Positions 35,379 to 47,300 of a stretch of 64,000 bases of DNA are shown one piece after another; position 1 is the first letter of the stretch; each line of letters starts with the position of its first letter. A model generated the notes under the pieces. It was given only the letters and a program-made list of their open reading frames with translations, did not search any database and was not told the DNA's origin. This stretch comes from Helicovermis profundi (lineage in GTDB: Bacteria > Bacillota > Clostridia > Peptostreptococcales > Acidaminobacteraceae), in assembly GCF_033097505.1 (NCBI RefSeq), contig NZ_AP028654.1:2640001-2704000 (forward strand), written 5' to 3'. Position numbers and translations under genes: made by a program.

Positions 35379-35831
35379 TTAAAGCTTCGACCCTTTAAAA
35401 TAAGGAAGTGATATATCATCATCTTCAATAATCCATTCTTTATTAAAAATTTCTCTTAATGCATCTAATTTTTCGTCCCAAAACTTACTAAAAAAATTAA
35501 TTGTATCTTGATCCTTTGTTTCTTCAAATTCTTTTTGAATTAAGTGTATTTCTGTACAAAACTCAGTATTTGGACCACATTTCATAAAAGAAAACTCTAC
35601 TAAAGTTTTATTCCCATTATACGTTTCTATGTTAATCGATAAATTCTTTTCTCTTTTATAACTAGCAATTGCTGTAGATTTTATAATTCTATTTTTAAAA
35701 TCAAAAGTCTTATTTTTTAAACTTATTTGTATTTCTTCGTTTAACCACTTACTCGCAAGAGATGAAACCGAGAAATATCTATATGCTTTTATAGCATCAC
35801 CACTTAATCTTACTGATTTATGAATAAACAT
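35379..35831 (-). CDS. SRPBCC/AHSA1-like protein
   Basis: 150 residues, soluble. The pattern of an N-terminal strand (FIHKSVRLSG), FSVSSLASKWL, a long beta region (INIETYNGNKTLVEFSFMKC) and a C-terminal amphipathic helix (FSKFWDEKLDALREIF) fits the SRPBCC hydrophobic-pocket fold of AHSA1-type proteins. The similarity is by pattern only, and no ligand can be named. It is the first gene of the run with the HAD gene and truA. Confidence 0.55.
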   Translation of the reverse strand: MFIHKSVRLSGDAIKAYRYFSVSSLASKWLNEEIQISLKNKTFDFKNRIIKSTAIASYKREKNLSINIETYNGNKTLVEFSFMKCGPNTEFCTEIHLIQKEFEETKDQDTINFFSKFWDEKLDALREIFNKEWIIEDDDISLPYFKGSKL

Positions 35832-35890
35832 TTTTTCACCACCTGATTAATTCTAACAAATATTTTATATATAAGCTAGAAAAATAATTA

Positions 35891-35929
35891 AAAAAAGGCG
35901 CAAAGACTAATGTCTTTGCGCCTTTTTTT
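35891..35929 (-). terminator. Intrinsic terminator of nifJ
   Basis: AAAAAAGGCGCAAAGAC pairs with GTCTTTGCGCCTTTTTT; the stem is GC-rich for this genome. Confidence 0.93.
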
Positions 35930-35939
35930 AATCTAATTA

Positions 35940-39476
<3,537 letters not shown>

Positions 39477-39524
39477 TTAATAATGCCTCCTCACAAAAAA
39501 TAGTTATATTCTGCATACAATTAC

Positions 39525-39553
39525 AGTATAGTATACAATATACACGATGTCAA
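39525..39553 (-). promoter_or_regulatory. Consensus promoter of nifJ
   Basis: On the minus strand TTGACA (39548-39553) and TATACT (39525-39530) are separated by 17 bp, about 50 bp before the start codon. The spacer and flanks are rich in GTATA/TATAC palindromes. Confidence 0.85.
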
Positions 39554-39638
39554 TTTAGTTATTAAAAATATAATGTTTTTTTTAAAGCACAGTATTTCAA
39601 ACCTTTTCAGCGTTAATATTAATTTTTCACAAAAAAAC

Positions 39639-39687
39639 AATGTATATACACTTGTTTTTTTTATACAATTGCATGTGTATATACATT
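39639..39687. repeat. Inverted repeat with two TGTATATACA palindromes upstream of nifJ
   Basis: AATGTATATACAC (39639-39651) and GTGTATATACATT (39675-39687) are perfect inverted copies. Each holds the self-palindrome TGTATATACA. They lie 85-130 bp upstream of the nifJ promoter and just beyond the galU 3' end, and could be an operator pair or a galU terminator. Confidence 0.6.
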
Positions 39688-39742
39688 ATTAATAAAAGTA
39701 AATAATTTAGAGTGAAATTATTAAACTTATAGATCTAAAGCT

Positions 39743-40612
39743 TTATAATTTTTTTGCTAATAAACTTAGGTATTCTTTTAAATTGTCTTTAATTTCTTCA
39801 TGTTTTAATCCTAGTTCAATGGTTGCTTTAATAAAGCCTAATTTATCACCAGTATCATATCTTGTTCCAAGAAAATCGTAAGCATATACATCTTTACTTT
39901 TCATAAGTTCACGTATACCGTCAGTTAATTGAATTTCTCCGCCTTTTCCTGGTTCTACTTTTTCTAATATATTAAAAATCTCTGAATCTAGTACATATCT
40001 TCCAAGTACAGCCACGTTAGATGGTGCAGATTCAATATCTGGTTTTTCAACCATATCTTTTACTTTATATGTCCTTTCGTCAATTTTTTCTGCATCAATT
40101 ATTCCATATTTATCAACTTGATCTCTATTTACCGTTTGTACTCCAATTACTGAAGATTCGTACTTTTCATATACATCCATTAATTGCTTCAAACAAGGAT
40201 AATCATTATCTACAATATCATCCCCAAGAAGAACAGCAAATGGCTCATCACCTACAAATGCCTTTGCACAAAGCACTGCATGACCTAATCCTTTTGCTTC
40301 CTTTTGTCTAACAAAGTGTATATTAGCCATATTTGAAATATCTTCAGAAATCTTTAAGAGCTTTGTTTTATTTTTTTCTCTTAAAACGCTTTCAAGTTCA
40401 TATGATATATCAAAATGATTTTCTATTGAATCTTTATTTCTTCCATTTATTATAAGTATTTCTTCAATACCAGAATTAATAGCCTCTTCAACTATATATT
40501 GTATAGCTGGTTTATCAACAATTGGAATCATTTCCTTTGGAATTGCTTTTGTTGCTGGCAGTAATCTTGTTCCAAATCCAGCAGCTGGTATTATAGCTTT
40601 TTTAACTTTCAT
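39743..40612 (-). CDS. galU: UTP-glucose-1-phosphate uridylyltransferase
   Basis: 289 residues. The nucleotide loop AAGFGTRLLPATKAIPKEM and VDKPAIQYIVEEA at the N-terminus, GLGHAVLCAK, and LLGDDI are those of GalU. It makes UDP-glucose, the usual donor for the glycosyltransferases directly upstream. It is the last of four tightly spaced minus-strand genes, 36 bp behind the GT-CAP_ED fusion gene, which implies that the cluster makes a glucose-containing polymer or glycolipid. Confidence 0.95.
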   Translation of the reverse strand: MKVKKAIIPAAGFGTRLLPATKAIPKEMIPIVDKPAIQYIVEEAINSGIEEILIINGRNKDSIENHFDISYELESVLREKNKTKLLKISEDISNMANIHFVRQKEAKGLGHAVLCAKAFVGDEPFAVLLGDDIVDNDYPCLKQLMDVYEKYESSVIGVQTVNRDQVDKYGIIDAEKIDERTYKVKDMVEKPDIESAPSNVAVLGRYVLDSEIFNILEKVEPGKGGEIQLTDGIRELMKSKDVYAYDFLGTRYDTGDKLGFIKATIELGLKHEEIKDNLKEYLSLLAKKL

Positions 40613-40648
40613 TAATCCTTTTACACCCCTTTAATATAACTCTTATTA

Positions 40649-42394
40649 TTATTCAATTTCAGATAAACTCTCTTCTTGAATAATTTTTTCTTTATACTGA
40701 ATATTACTCCTATTTAATTTATAGTATAATCTATCCAAAAATACAAGTAATAATTTATTGCCTAACACAGGATTCGTCTGTATTAATTTCATTAGGTCAG
40801 CTTTCTTTAAAACCATAACTTCAGTAAATTCATTTGCAACACCAGTTACATTATACATTGTTTTGACCATAAATGTTTCTCCAATAACTCCTCCTGTACA
40901 AACATTTGCAAGAACAATTTCTTCTTTTTTATTGTTATGTTCTAATATTCTAATACATCCACTCATTACTAAGAATAATTCTAAATCAGTTTGTCCTTCT
41001 TTAAAAATGACTCCACTTTCATTATAGGCTCTCATATTAGTTATTGTAGAGAAGATTTTCATCTCATCATCATCAAACTGTTTAAAGTCATCAAATTTTT
41101 TGAGATTATCAATTATAACTCTTTTTGAAATATTCTTATATTTTTCACTATCGATTTTATACTCAATCCTTGTAAGATTATTACCTTCAATAATCCTTCT
41201 AACATTCATTCTTTCATTTATTGTTACATTTATTAATTCAACCCAATCTTTCTGTTTCCTTCTATACTCTGTAAATGGATCTTTTTTTGGAATAGCTTCA
41301 TATTTACTTAAATAGATATTTTTTAAAGATTCCTTACAACCTTCAACATCACCATCTGATAAATACTCTAAAGCTAGTAATACATTTGTTTTATAAATTT
41401 TATCTTCTAAATCATCCGATAAAAAATCACCAGGATAAGGTTCAAAATCCTTTGAAGTAACTTTTGTCATATTATTTACTTCATATTGAGATCTAATTTT
41501 AGTTTGCTCATATAAAAATCTATATATATCTTCTCTAAATCTTTTCCAAATAGGGTGATTTTTCTTTGGTGGTAAATGCTTAATACTTAATTTATTATCT
41601 AAGAAAAAATCAAATCCAAACATTTTTGCATTAATTAAATAATCTATATCCTCTCCTCTTGTTACATCTGGATCAAAAGGCACTATTTGAAGCAAGTTTT
41701 TATGAATAACCATAGCTCCTCCAAAAGCAAATGGAGTTACTTTAATTCTTGGGTCACACCCAATAATTTTATCAAAAGCTTTCGTTTTTGAACCAAATCT
41801 ATTCCAATAGGTCATCCATGGTACTATATCAACATCATCATAAAACTCATTATATTTATTTAGATAATATCCTGCTACACCGTATATTCCTTTTCCGTAA
41901 ATCCTTTTACCAATATATTCAACTGCCATATCAATATATTTAGGTTTCTCAAAAACTTCATCATCATCTATTAATATGGTTACATCAGAACCCAATATAT
42001 GCGAAGAATATAAACACATATTTCTTACATTCGAATAGCCTTTTAAATTAAGTAAACTATTAGTCCTTTCACTTAAACCCTTTTCTTTTAATAATTTTTT
42101 TATTTCTCTAAGATTTTTTTGCGTAAATAAGTATGTTGGAAAAGATAAATCTGCTTTTTTAACAATTTCCATAACTCTTTCTTCTGCTTCTTCTTCAACT
42201 TCATCTGATGTAGGACAAACTGGAATAATTAATTTAAATTGATTATTTTCAAGAGTTTTCATACTTTCAAGAGTTCTCCCTAAAGTATCTTCTCCATTTA
42301 AATACGTGGGATGATCATATACAGCATCTCCTTCTTTCCATTTTTCATCTTTACTACGCCCCCAATAGGTAGGTATTACAACAGTTATATTCAT
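40649..42394 (-). CDS. GT-A glycosyltransferase fused to a cyclic-nucleotide-type (CAP_ED) domain
   Basis: About 581 residues. The first ~320 form a GT-A fold: MNITVVIPTYWGR, LIDDDEVFE as the DxD metal site, and TRGEDIDYL as a catalytic-base region. A helical linker (~320-435) leads to a C-terminal CAP_ED beta-roll (~440-560) with VIFKEGQTDLELFLVMSG and GGVIGETFMV. The Gly-Glu pair is kept, but the Arg-Ser that binds the nucleotide phosphate in CRP is replaced by Val-Thr, so the ligand may not be cAMP. A TTG 12 bases upstream is less likely than the ATG at 42394 because the GGAGG site overlaps it. I know of no characterised enzyme with this layout. Confidence 0.8.
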   Translation of the reverse strand: MNITVVIPTYWGRSKDEKWKEGDAVYDHPTYLNGEDTLGRTLESMKTLENNQFKLIIPVCPTSDEVEEEAEERVMEIVKKADLSFPTYLFTQKNLREIKKLLKEKGLSERTNSLLNLKGYSNVRNMCLYSSHILGSDVTILIDDDEVFEKPKYIDMAVEYIGKRIYGKGIYGVAGYYLNKYNEFYDDVDIVPWMTYWNRFGSKTKAFDKIIGCDPRIKVTPFAFGGAMVIHKNLLQIVPFDPDVTRGEDIDYLINAKMFGFDFFLDNKLSIKHLPPKKNHPIWKRFREDIYRFLYEQTKIRSQYEVNNMTKVTSKDFEPYPGDFLSDDLEDKIYKTNVLLALEYLSDGDVEGCKESLKNIYLSKYEAIPKKDPFTEYRRKQKDWVELINVTINERMNVRRIIEGNNLTRIEYKIDSEKYKNISKRVIIDNLKKFDDFKQFDDDEMKIFSTITNMRAYNESGVIFKEGQTDLELFLVMSGCIRILEHNNKKEEIVLANVCTGGVIGETFMVKTMYNVTGVANEFTEVMVLKKADLMKLIQTNPVLGNKLLLVFLDRLYYKLNRSNIQYKEKIIQEESLSEIE

Positions 42395-42411
42395 ATTAAC
42401 CTCCAAACAAT

Positions 42412-43611
42412 TTATTTTATACCAATAGTCTTTTTGTATAAATTTTCAACTTCTGTTATCGAATGCTTCCAAGAAAAATTATCTTTTGCATAGTTACTGC
42501 AATTAAGACTTCTTTCAAATTTATCATTCCTTTTTAATTCATTTATGATTGCTTCTGCAAGTGCCATATCATCATCTACAGGAACAAGTTTTCCAACCTT
42601 ATCAGTAATAAAATCTGGTAATCCTCCTTGATTTGTTCCAACTACAGGAGTTCCACAAGCCAGCGCTTCTATAGCTACTAATCCAAACGGCTCTGTTCTT
42701 GAAGGAACTGTACTTACATCAGCAATGTTATACATATCAACTAATTGCTCTTGATTTATATGACCTAAAAAATAAATATGTTCAAGATTTAATTTATCTC
42801 TTAAATTATTTAAACTTTCATAGAGTTCTCCATTACCTGCAATAAGCGTAATTACATTACCCTCTACTTCTTTTTCATAAATTTTTGCAGCTTTTAAGAG
42901 AACGTCAACACCTTTAAAATGAGTTAATTTTCCTGCAAAAGATACAACATGTTCAGTACATACATTCACTCCAAATTCTTCTAATTTTTTATTTTTATTC
43001 ATATTTTTTAGTAAAAATAGATTTTCGTCATATCCATTTTGTATAAGTGCTTTTTTATCACTCTTTATTCCATAGAGTTTTGTTACTTCTTCATCTACTT
43101 GATTCGAAATAGTAATTATCTTAGAAGCATTTTTAGCACCTTCTAGAGCATACTTATGATATCTCTTATCTTTTACAAATCCCTTTAAATCTGTTCCGTG
43201 AGCTGTTACTATATACGGAATATTAGTAAGTGACGCAGCATACGGTGCAATCCACAAATGCTGAGCATGAATAATATCTGGTTTGAATTTTTCAACCTCA
43301 TCTTTTGTTACTTTAACAAATGTATCAACATAATCTTTTAATTGTTTATCCGTTAAATCATAATAAGTATTATTGCTTCTTGGATGTGAAGTAAAACATG
43401 GAAAATTATAATCAAGATCATAATCTGTATTTCCATTATATTTAAATAATATTACTCTTGAATCAAATGATTTAGATTCAGTTTTTGTATGTTCAGGATA
43501 AATCACCTTAACTTTATGCCCCATTTCACTAAGTTCTCTCGCTAAATTTTTTGTGTATATTCCACTTCCTGAGCCTTCAAGCGGAAAATGATTAATTATA
43601 AGTATTCTCAT
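42412..43611 (-). CDS. Family 4 glycosyltransferase
   Basis: 399 residues with a GT-B fold. The N-terminal RILIINHFPLEGSGSGIYTK and AHGTDLKGF mark the acceptor half. EPFGLVAIEALACGTPVVGT is the retaining GT4 nucleotide-sugar motif. It should transfer a sugar with retention of configuration at the cytosolic face. It lies 29 bp behind the upstream GT-A gene and 17 bp before the GT-CAP_ED gene, in a four-gene operon ending with galU. The acceptor is unknown. Confidence 0.9.
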   Translation of the reverse strand: MRILIINHFPLEGSGSGIYTKNLARELSEMGHKVKVIYPEHTKTESKSFDSRVILFKYNGNTDYDLDYNFPCFTSHPRSNNTYYDLTDKQLKDYVDTFVKVTKDEVEKFKPDIIHAQHLWIAPYAASLTNIPYIVTAHGTDLKGFVKDKRYHKYALEGAKNASKIITISNQVDEEVTKLYGIKSDKKALIQNGYDENLFLLKNMNKNKKLEEFGVNVCTEHVVSFAGKLTHFKGVDVLLKAAKIYEKEVEGNVITLIAGNGELYESLNNLRDKLNLEHIYFLGHINQEQLVDMYNIADVSTVPSRTEPFGLVAIEALACGTPVVGTNQGGLPDFITDKVGKLVPVDDDMALAEAIINELKRNDKFERSLNCSNYAKDNFSWKHSITEVENLYKKTIGIK

Positions 43612-43640
43612 TCTTACCTCCTTTGTATAATACGCGCCTA

Positions 43641-44813
43641 TTAATTACTTCCTCCATACAATTTTTCAATAAATTCTTTCCACGCACTGGCAAGTTCTCT
43701 ATATTCCTGAATAACTATATCCAGCCTATCGTAAGATAATTCTAAAACCTCTGGTAAAATTAAAAATCTTTCATCTCCAAAATATCCACTTGCAGCTTTT
43801 GCTCCTTCTTTTATTGCATTTCTTTGAATAAGTCTTCTACTTAATACATCTCTACTTTTTATCCAATTTAAAAATGGATTTCTTCCAATCCAACCCATAC
43901 ATGCATAAAAAAATCTATTCCTAATACTTTCATCTAATAGTGGATTTGGTGGAAGTGGATAATTACCATAGGTATTATGAAAAATTTTTAAATCTATATC
44001 AATACACTTGTAATTTTCAAGCTTACCAAATTCTAAACCCATAAGTGTATCTTCTCCCCGAGTTAAATAAGTTTCTCCATTAAATTCAAAAGAAGTTGAA
44101 AAAAACGGGACTATTTTCTTAAATACTTCTAATTTTATTGCAACATTTCCACCTAATATTTTTGTAGTTTCAAACGGATTTCGATTTCCATAATTAGATA
44201 AATTAAGACAATGATTTATCTTACTTTCTCTAATAAAATTATATGCACTTTCCTTTTGTAGACCTACAAAAAGCTCTTTCATACCATCAAAATTCATCTC
44301 AGGAATTATATAATATCCAGAATAATCACTCGTTGTTGCATACACGTTTTCTTTGTTTAAATATTCAAGGTGGCTTCCAATAAAATCAATTTCCTTTTTT
44401 TGGATTTGACCATCTTCTTCAACTAAACAAACTGGGTACACATCTGTATCCACAAAAAATAAAATATCAATATCATTAATCATGGCTTTCATAATCGTAG
44501 CATTTCTATTGGTTCCATATGGAATCATGCTTTTTTCGTTTGTTTTTTCACAATTGATTAGTCTAGCTATAGTTTTATTTAATAGTCTCATTTTCTTTAA
44601 ACTTGAACACAATTCTCCAAATTCATTAATCTTTACTAAATGAACTTCTACTTTTTCCTTTAATTCATTCACAGCATCATAATTTATATCTCTAGAATAT
44701 GTAATCACTACACTATCAACTTTATGATCGTATTTTTCAGCATTATCTAAAAAATCATCTAATGGTTCTGCACTTAAAAAGTCCTTTGTAATTATACCGA
44801 ATGCAATTTTCAT
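43641..44813 (-). CDS. GT-A-type glycosyltransferase
   Basis: 390 residues without membrane helices. The N-terminal KIAFGIITKDF strand, ILFFVDTDVYP as the DxD site, ILGGNVAIKLEVF and TRGEDTLMGLEF match the GT2-like GT-A fold, and the last two resemble the neighbouring fusion protein (TRGEDIDYL). The two are probably distant paralogues. Donor and acceptor are unknown. It is the first gene of the operon, with a GGGG-rich ribosome binding site before the ATG. Confidence 0.75.
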   Translation of the reverse strand: MKIAFGIITKDFLSAEPLDDFLDNAEKYDHKVDSVVITYSRDINYDAVNELKEKVEVHLVKINEFGELCSSLKKMRLLNKTIARLINCEKTNEKSMIPYGTNRNATIMKAMINDIDILFFVDTDVYPVCLVEEDGQIQKKEIDFIGSHLEYLNKENVYATTSDYSGYYIIPEMNFDGMKELFVGLQKESAYNFIRESKINHCLNLSNYGNRNPFETTKILGGNVAIKLEVFKKIVPFFSTSFEFNGETYLTRGEDTLMGLEFGKLENYKCIDIDLKIFHNTYGNYPLPPNPLLDESIRNRFFYACMGWIGRNPFLNWIKSRDVLSRRLIQRNAIKEGAKAASGYFGDERFLILPEVLELSYDRLDIVIQEYRELASAWKEFIEKLYGGSN

Positions 44814-44887
44814 TTATTTTATCAACCCCTATCTTTTTTTTATTACCCAAAAGTTAATTAGTAATAACATAATTTTAAAAAAAAATA

Positions 44888-44922
44888 AAAAAAATTTTGC
44901 ATATAATCTATGCAAAATTTTC
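44888..44922 (-). terminator. Intrinsic terminator of the lytic transglycosylase gene
   Basis: AAAATTTTGCATA pairs with TATGCAAAATTTT; the minus strand continues with a long T-rich run. Confidence 0.8.
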
Positions 44923-44952
44923 TTACTTACTATTTTATCTTTATTTATTTAT

Positions 44953-45699
44953 TTATTTATTATATGCTAAATATTTTTTTTCGTTTTTAAGAATAATTTT
45001 TGAATATGATGTTTCATAGGTTTTATTTTTATTATAATATTTAGCTAAGCCATAAGGACCTCTATTATATTCAGATAGAATTCTATTATAATCACTACCA
45101 TAAGCTTTTTTTAATACATTTAGATATACTGCTGCAAGTCCAATATTGTAATCAGGATCAAATATTTTATCAGGATCATATTCAATTCCAATTTTATTGC
45201 CATAATCCTCTGCTAACCATTTTTCCGTTGAAGGTATTATTTGCATATAACCTCTATCTTCCGCTTTCCCAACTTCCCATTGATTAAAGTTACTTTCATG
45301 ATCAATCATTGATAATATTAAAGATGGTTTAAGATTATATTTTTTAGCATAACTAAGCAATATCATTGAGGTATTAAAATCTAACGGTGTTCCATCCGAA
45401 ATTTCTTTCGCCTGATCTAAATAATCATTTAAATCTGAATCTACATTTAAGTAATCCTTATACTTTGAAACTTGATCTATTAAAGCATCTTTTGATTTTA
45501 ATTCCCCATCTAATTTAGCAATTTGCGTTATCAATTTAATATTTTCATTTTTAACTTCAACAATAGTATTATTTAGTACACTTTGATTATTAATTTCTAC
45601 TTTATACTTTTTCAAATAATAGTTTGTTGAAAATGAGAGTCCGATAATTGCTAAGCTTAGTATCCCAATCATAAAAAACAATAATTTTTTAGTATTCAC
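44953..45699 (-). CDS. Membrane-anchored lytic transglycosylase (SLT domain)
   Basis: About 248 residues. A signal anchor (~5-25), a coiled coil (~28-70) and an SLT domain (~110-248) are visible. The catalytic glutamate is in IDHESNF, with GYMQIIPST and SEYNRGP completing the soluble-lytic-transglycosylase pattern. It should cut peptidoglycan glycan strands at the outer face of the membrane. Two in-frame GTG codons are possible. The first (45708) is only one base from the AAAGGA site, so the second (45699, ten bases away) is preferred. It is flanked by terminators and is monocistronic. Confidence 0.85.
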   Translation of the reverse strand: MNTKKLLFFMIGILSLAIIGLSFSTNYYLKKYKVEINNQSVLNNTIVEVKNENIKLITQIAKLDGELKSKDALIDQVSKYKDYLNVDSDLNDYLDQAKEISDGTPLDFNTSMILLSYAKKYNLKPSLILSMIDHESNFNQWEVGKAEDRGYMQIIPSTEKWLAEDYGNKIGIEYDPDKIFDPDYNIGLAAVYLNVLKKAYGSDYNRILSEYNRGPYGLAKYYNKNKTYETSYSKIILKNEKKYLAYNK

Positions 45700-45728
45700 G
45701 ATACTCACTTCCTTTCATAAAATAAATA

Positions 45729-45752
45729 ATCATGGCGCTTAAGCACCATGAT
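45729..45752 (-). terminator. Terminator of the PilZ-to-DUF3298 operon
   Basis: ATCATGGCGCTT and AAGCACCATGAT form a 24-base near-palindrome with one G-T pair, followed on the minus strand by TTATTTATTTT. Confidence 0.65.
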
Positions 45753-45839
45753 CTCGACTTCACATAGTATATCACATACTATTTATTAATCAATTTATTT
45801 CTTTTATGATTATTACACAAATTTCTTGGCAAAACAAGG

Positions 45840-47300
45840 TTAATTATCCTTTATATTACTAAAATTCACTGGTATTTTAATAGTTGTTGCACTTCTGTCA
45901 ATTAATTTCACATCATACAAAATATCTATCCTATCATCATTTATTAGAAATTCCATATTTTCCAAATTATCAAAATCATCCAGTTTTATATAATTTTTAT
46001 AACTACTTTTCGATGCATACTCTTTGATTTCATCTAAAATATTTGTTTTATATTTACTAAAATCATCAAATATATCTTTAAGTTCTAATATTCTTCCCGT
46101 ATTGAAATCAAAATTTATTGAATATAACAAATAATCTGTTCTATTAGTATTATTAAAATTATAATCTGCATAAAATTCTAAAGATAAAATTCCATCCTTA
46201 TTGTAATTTATAACATAATCTGACCAAAGTGATATCTTTCGATAAAAGTACTCTTTATTATGTTCATAATCATTTATTTTACTTGAAATATCTCTCAGAT
46301 TTTTATTAAAATATTTCATGATTTTAGATTTGCTATAACCATGAATCTGTGGATAAAAATAGCGTCCATTTTCTTTAGCACCATCAATCGATTCAATTAA
46401 TATTTTCTCTTTTTCATAATTAAGTACATTAAAATTATAAAAATTATCATTATTTATAATATATTTATAAGTTTTATCATTATATATATATTCGTTTTCA
46501 CTTAAAAATTTGAGATATCCATTTAAAAAATCATTAAAGCCTTTATTAAATACATTTTCATTAATATATTTATAAATATTTATAACTTCTGGTTTTACCT
46601 TTCCCTCTTTAGTTAAAATATCTGGATATGAATTTGCATCAAAAATTCTCCAAAATAAATTAGTTTCATAATTTAGCACAGAATTTGTCTTCTTTGAAAA
46701 TGGATATTTAAGAATAAACTTATCTCCTTCAACAATTCTGTCAGCAATTTCAAAATATGATAGACTGTTAGCGCTATTTATTTTACTTGGCAAAGAATAC
46801 TCTCTAAATACTAAATGGAAATACATTTTAGCTTCTTGATTCATATATGGATAATATTTTCTATATCGATCATAATCAATAATCAATTTGTATATTTTAT
46901 TAATCTTTACTATTTTATACCCGCTATCCAATATTTCGCTTATTAATTCTCTAAAATTTTCATCTTTAATTGTTTTCAATTTTTCTATATTAAATCCTTC
47001 TCTAAAAAAACTATATATTTTTTTATGATTTCCATCATAATAAATTTGATCATTATAATAAGCTAAATATTGTTTTTGACTATTTTCAAGTTCAAAAGCA
47101 AGTAAAGATACATTTTTTACATCTTTATTTTTTAAACTAGTACTTAAATCCTCCATCAGTATATTTGGTTTATTAACTTTAAGAAGTTTTGTATAATCAA
47201 ACTTAATATTAGTTAAATTTGTTTGATTTCTATTTACATATATTACTGTGGAAAAAAATATTAAACTACAAATAATTATTAGTACTATTTTTTTTTTCAT
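45840..47300 (-). CDS. Membrane-anchored DUF4163/DUF3298 protein
   Basis: 486 residues. A signal anchor (~5-22) is followed by a long extracellular region of unknown type. The last ~190 residues (YFYPQIHGYSKSKIMKYFNK, DYNFNNTNRTDYLLYSINFD, TGRILELKDIFDD) match the DUF4163/DUF3298 pair found in RsiV and PdaC, which in RsiV binds lysozyme. It may sense or bind cell-wall material. Its start overlaps the kinase stop in an ATGA junction, so the two are coupled and it may belong to the same sensing pathway. Confidence 0.75.
   Translation of the reverse strand: MKKKIVLIIICSLIFFSTVIYVNRNQTNLTNIKFDYTKLLKVNKPNILMEDLSTSLKNKDVKNVSLLAFELENSQKQYLAYYNDQIYYDGNHKKIYSFFREGFNIEKLKTIKDENFRELISEILDSGYKIVKINKIYKLIIDYDRYRKYYPYMNQEAKMYFHLVFREYSLPSKINSANSLSYFEIADRIVEGDKFILKYPFSKKTNSVLNYETNLFWRIFDANSYPDILTKEGKVKPEVINIYKYINENVFNKGFNDFLNGYLKFLSENEYIYNDKTYKYIINNDNFYNFNVLNYEKEKILIESIDGAKENGRYFYPQIHGYSKSKIMKYFNKNLRDISSKINDYEHNKEYFYRKISLWSDYVINYNKDGILSLEFYADYNFNNTNRTDYLLYSINFDFNTGRILELKDIFDDFSKYKTNILDEIKEYASKSSYKNYIKLDDFDNLENMEFLINDDRIDILYDVKLIDRSATTIKIPVNFSNIKDN

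Noticed and set aside
40021..40311. Plus-strand ORF of 96 codons opposite galU
   Set aside because: It is an antisense shadow of galU with low-complexity composition.
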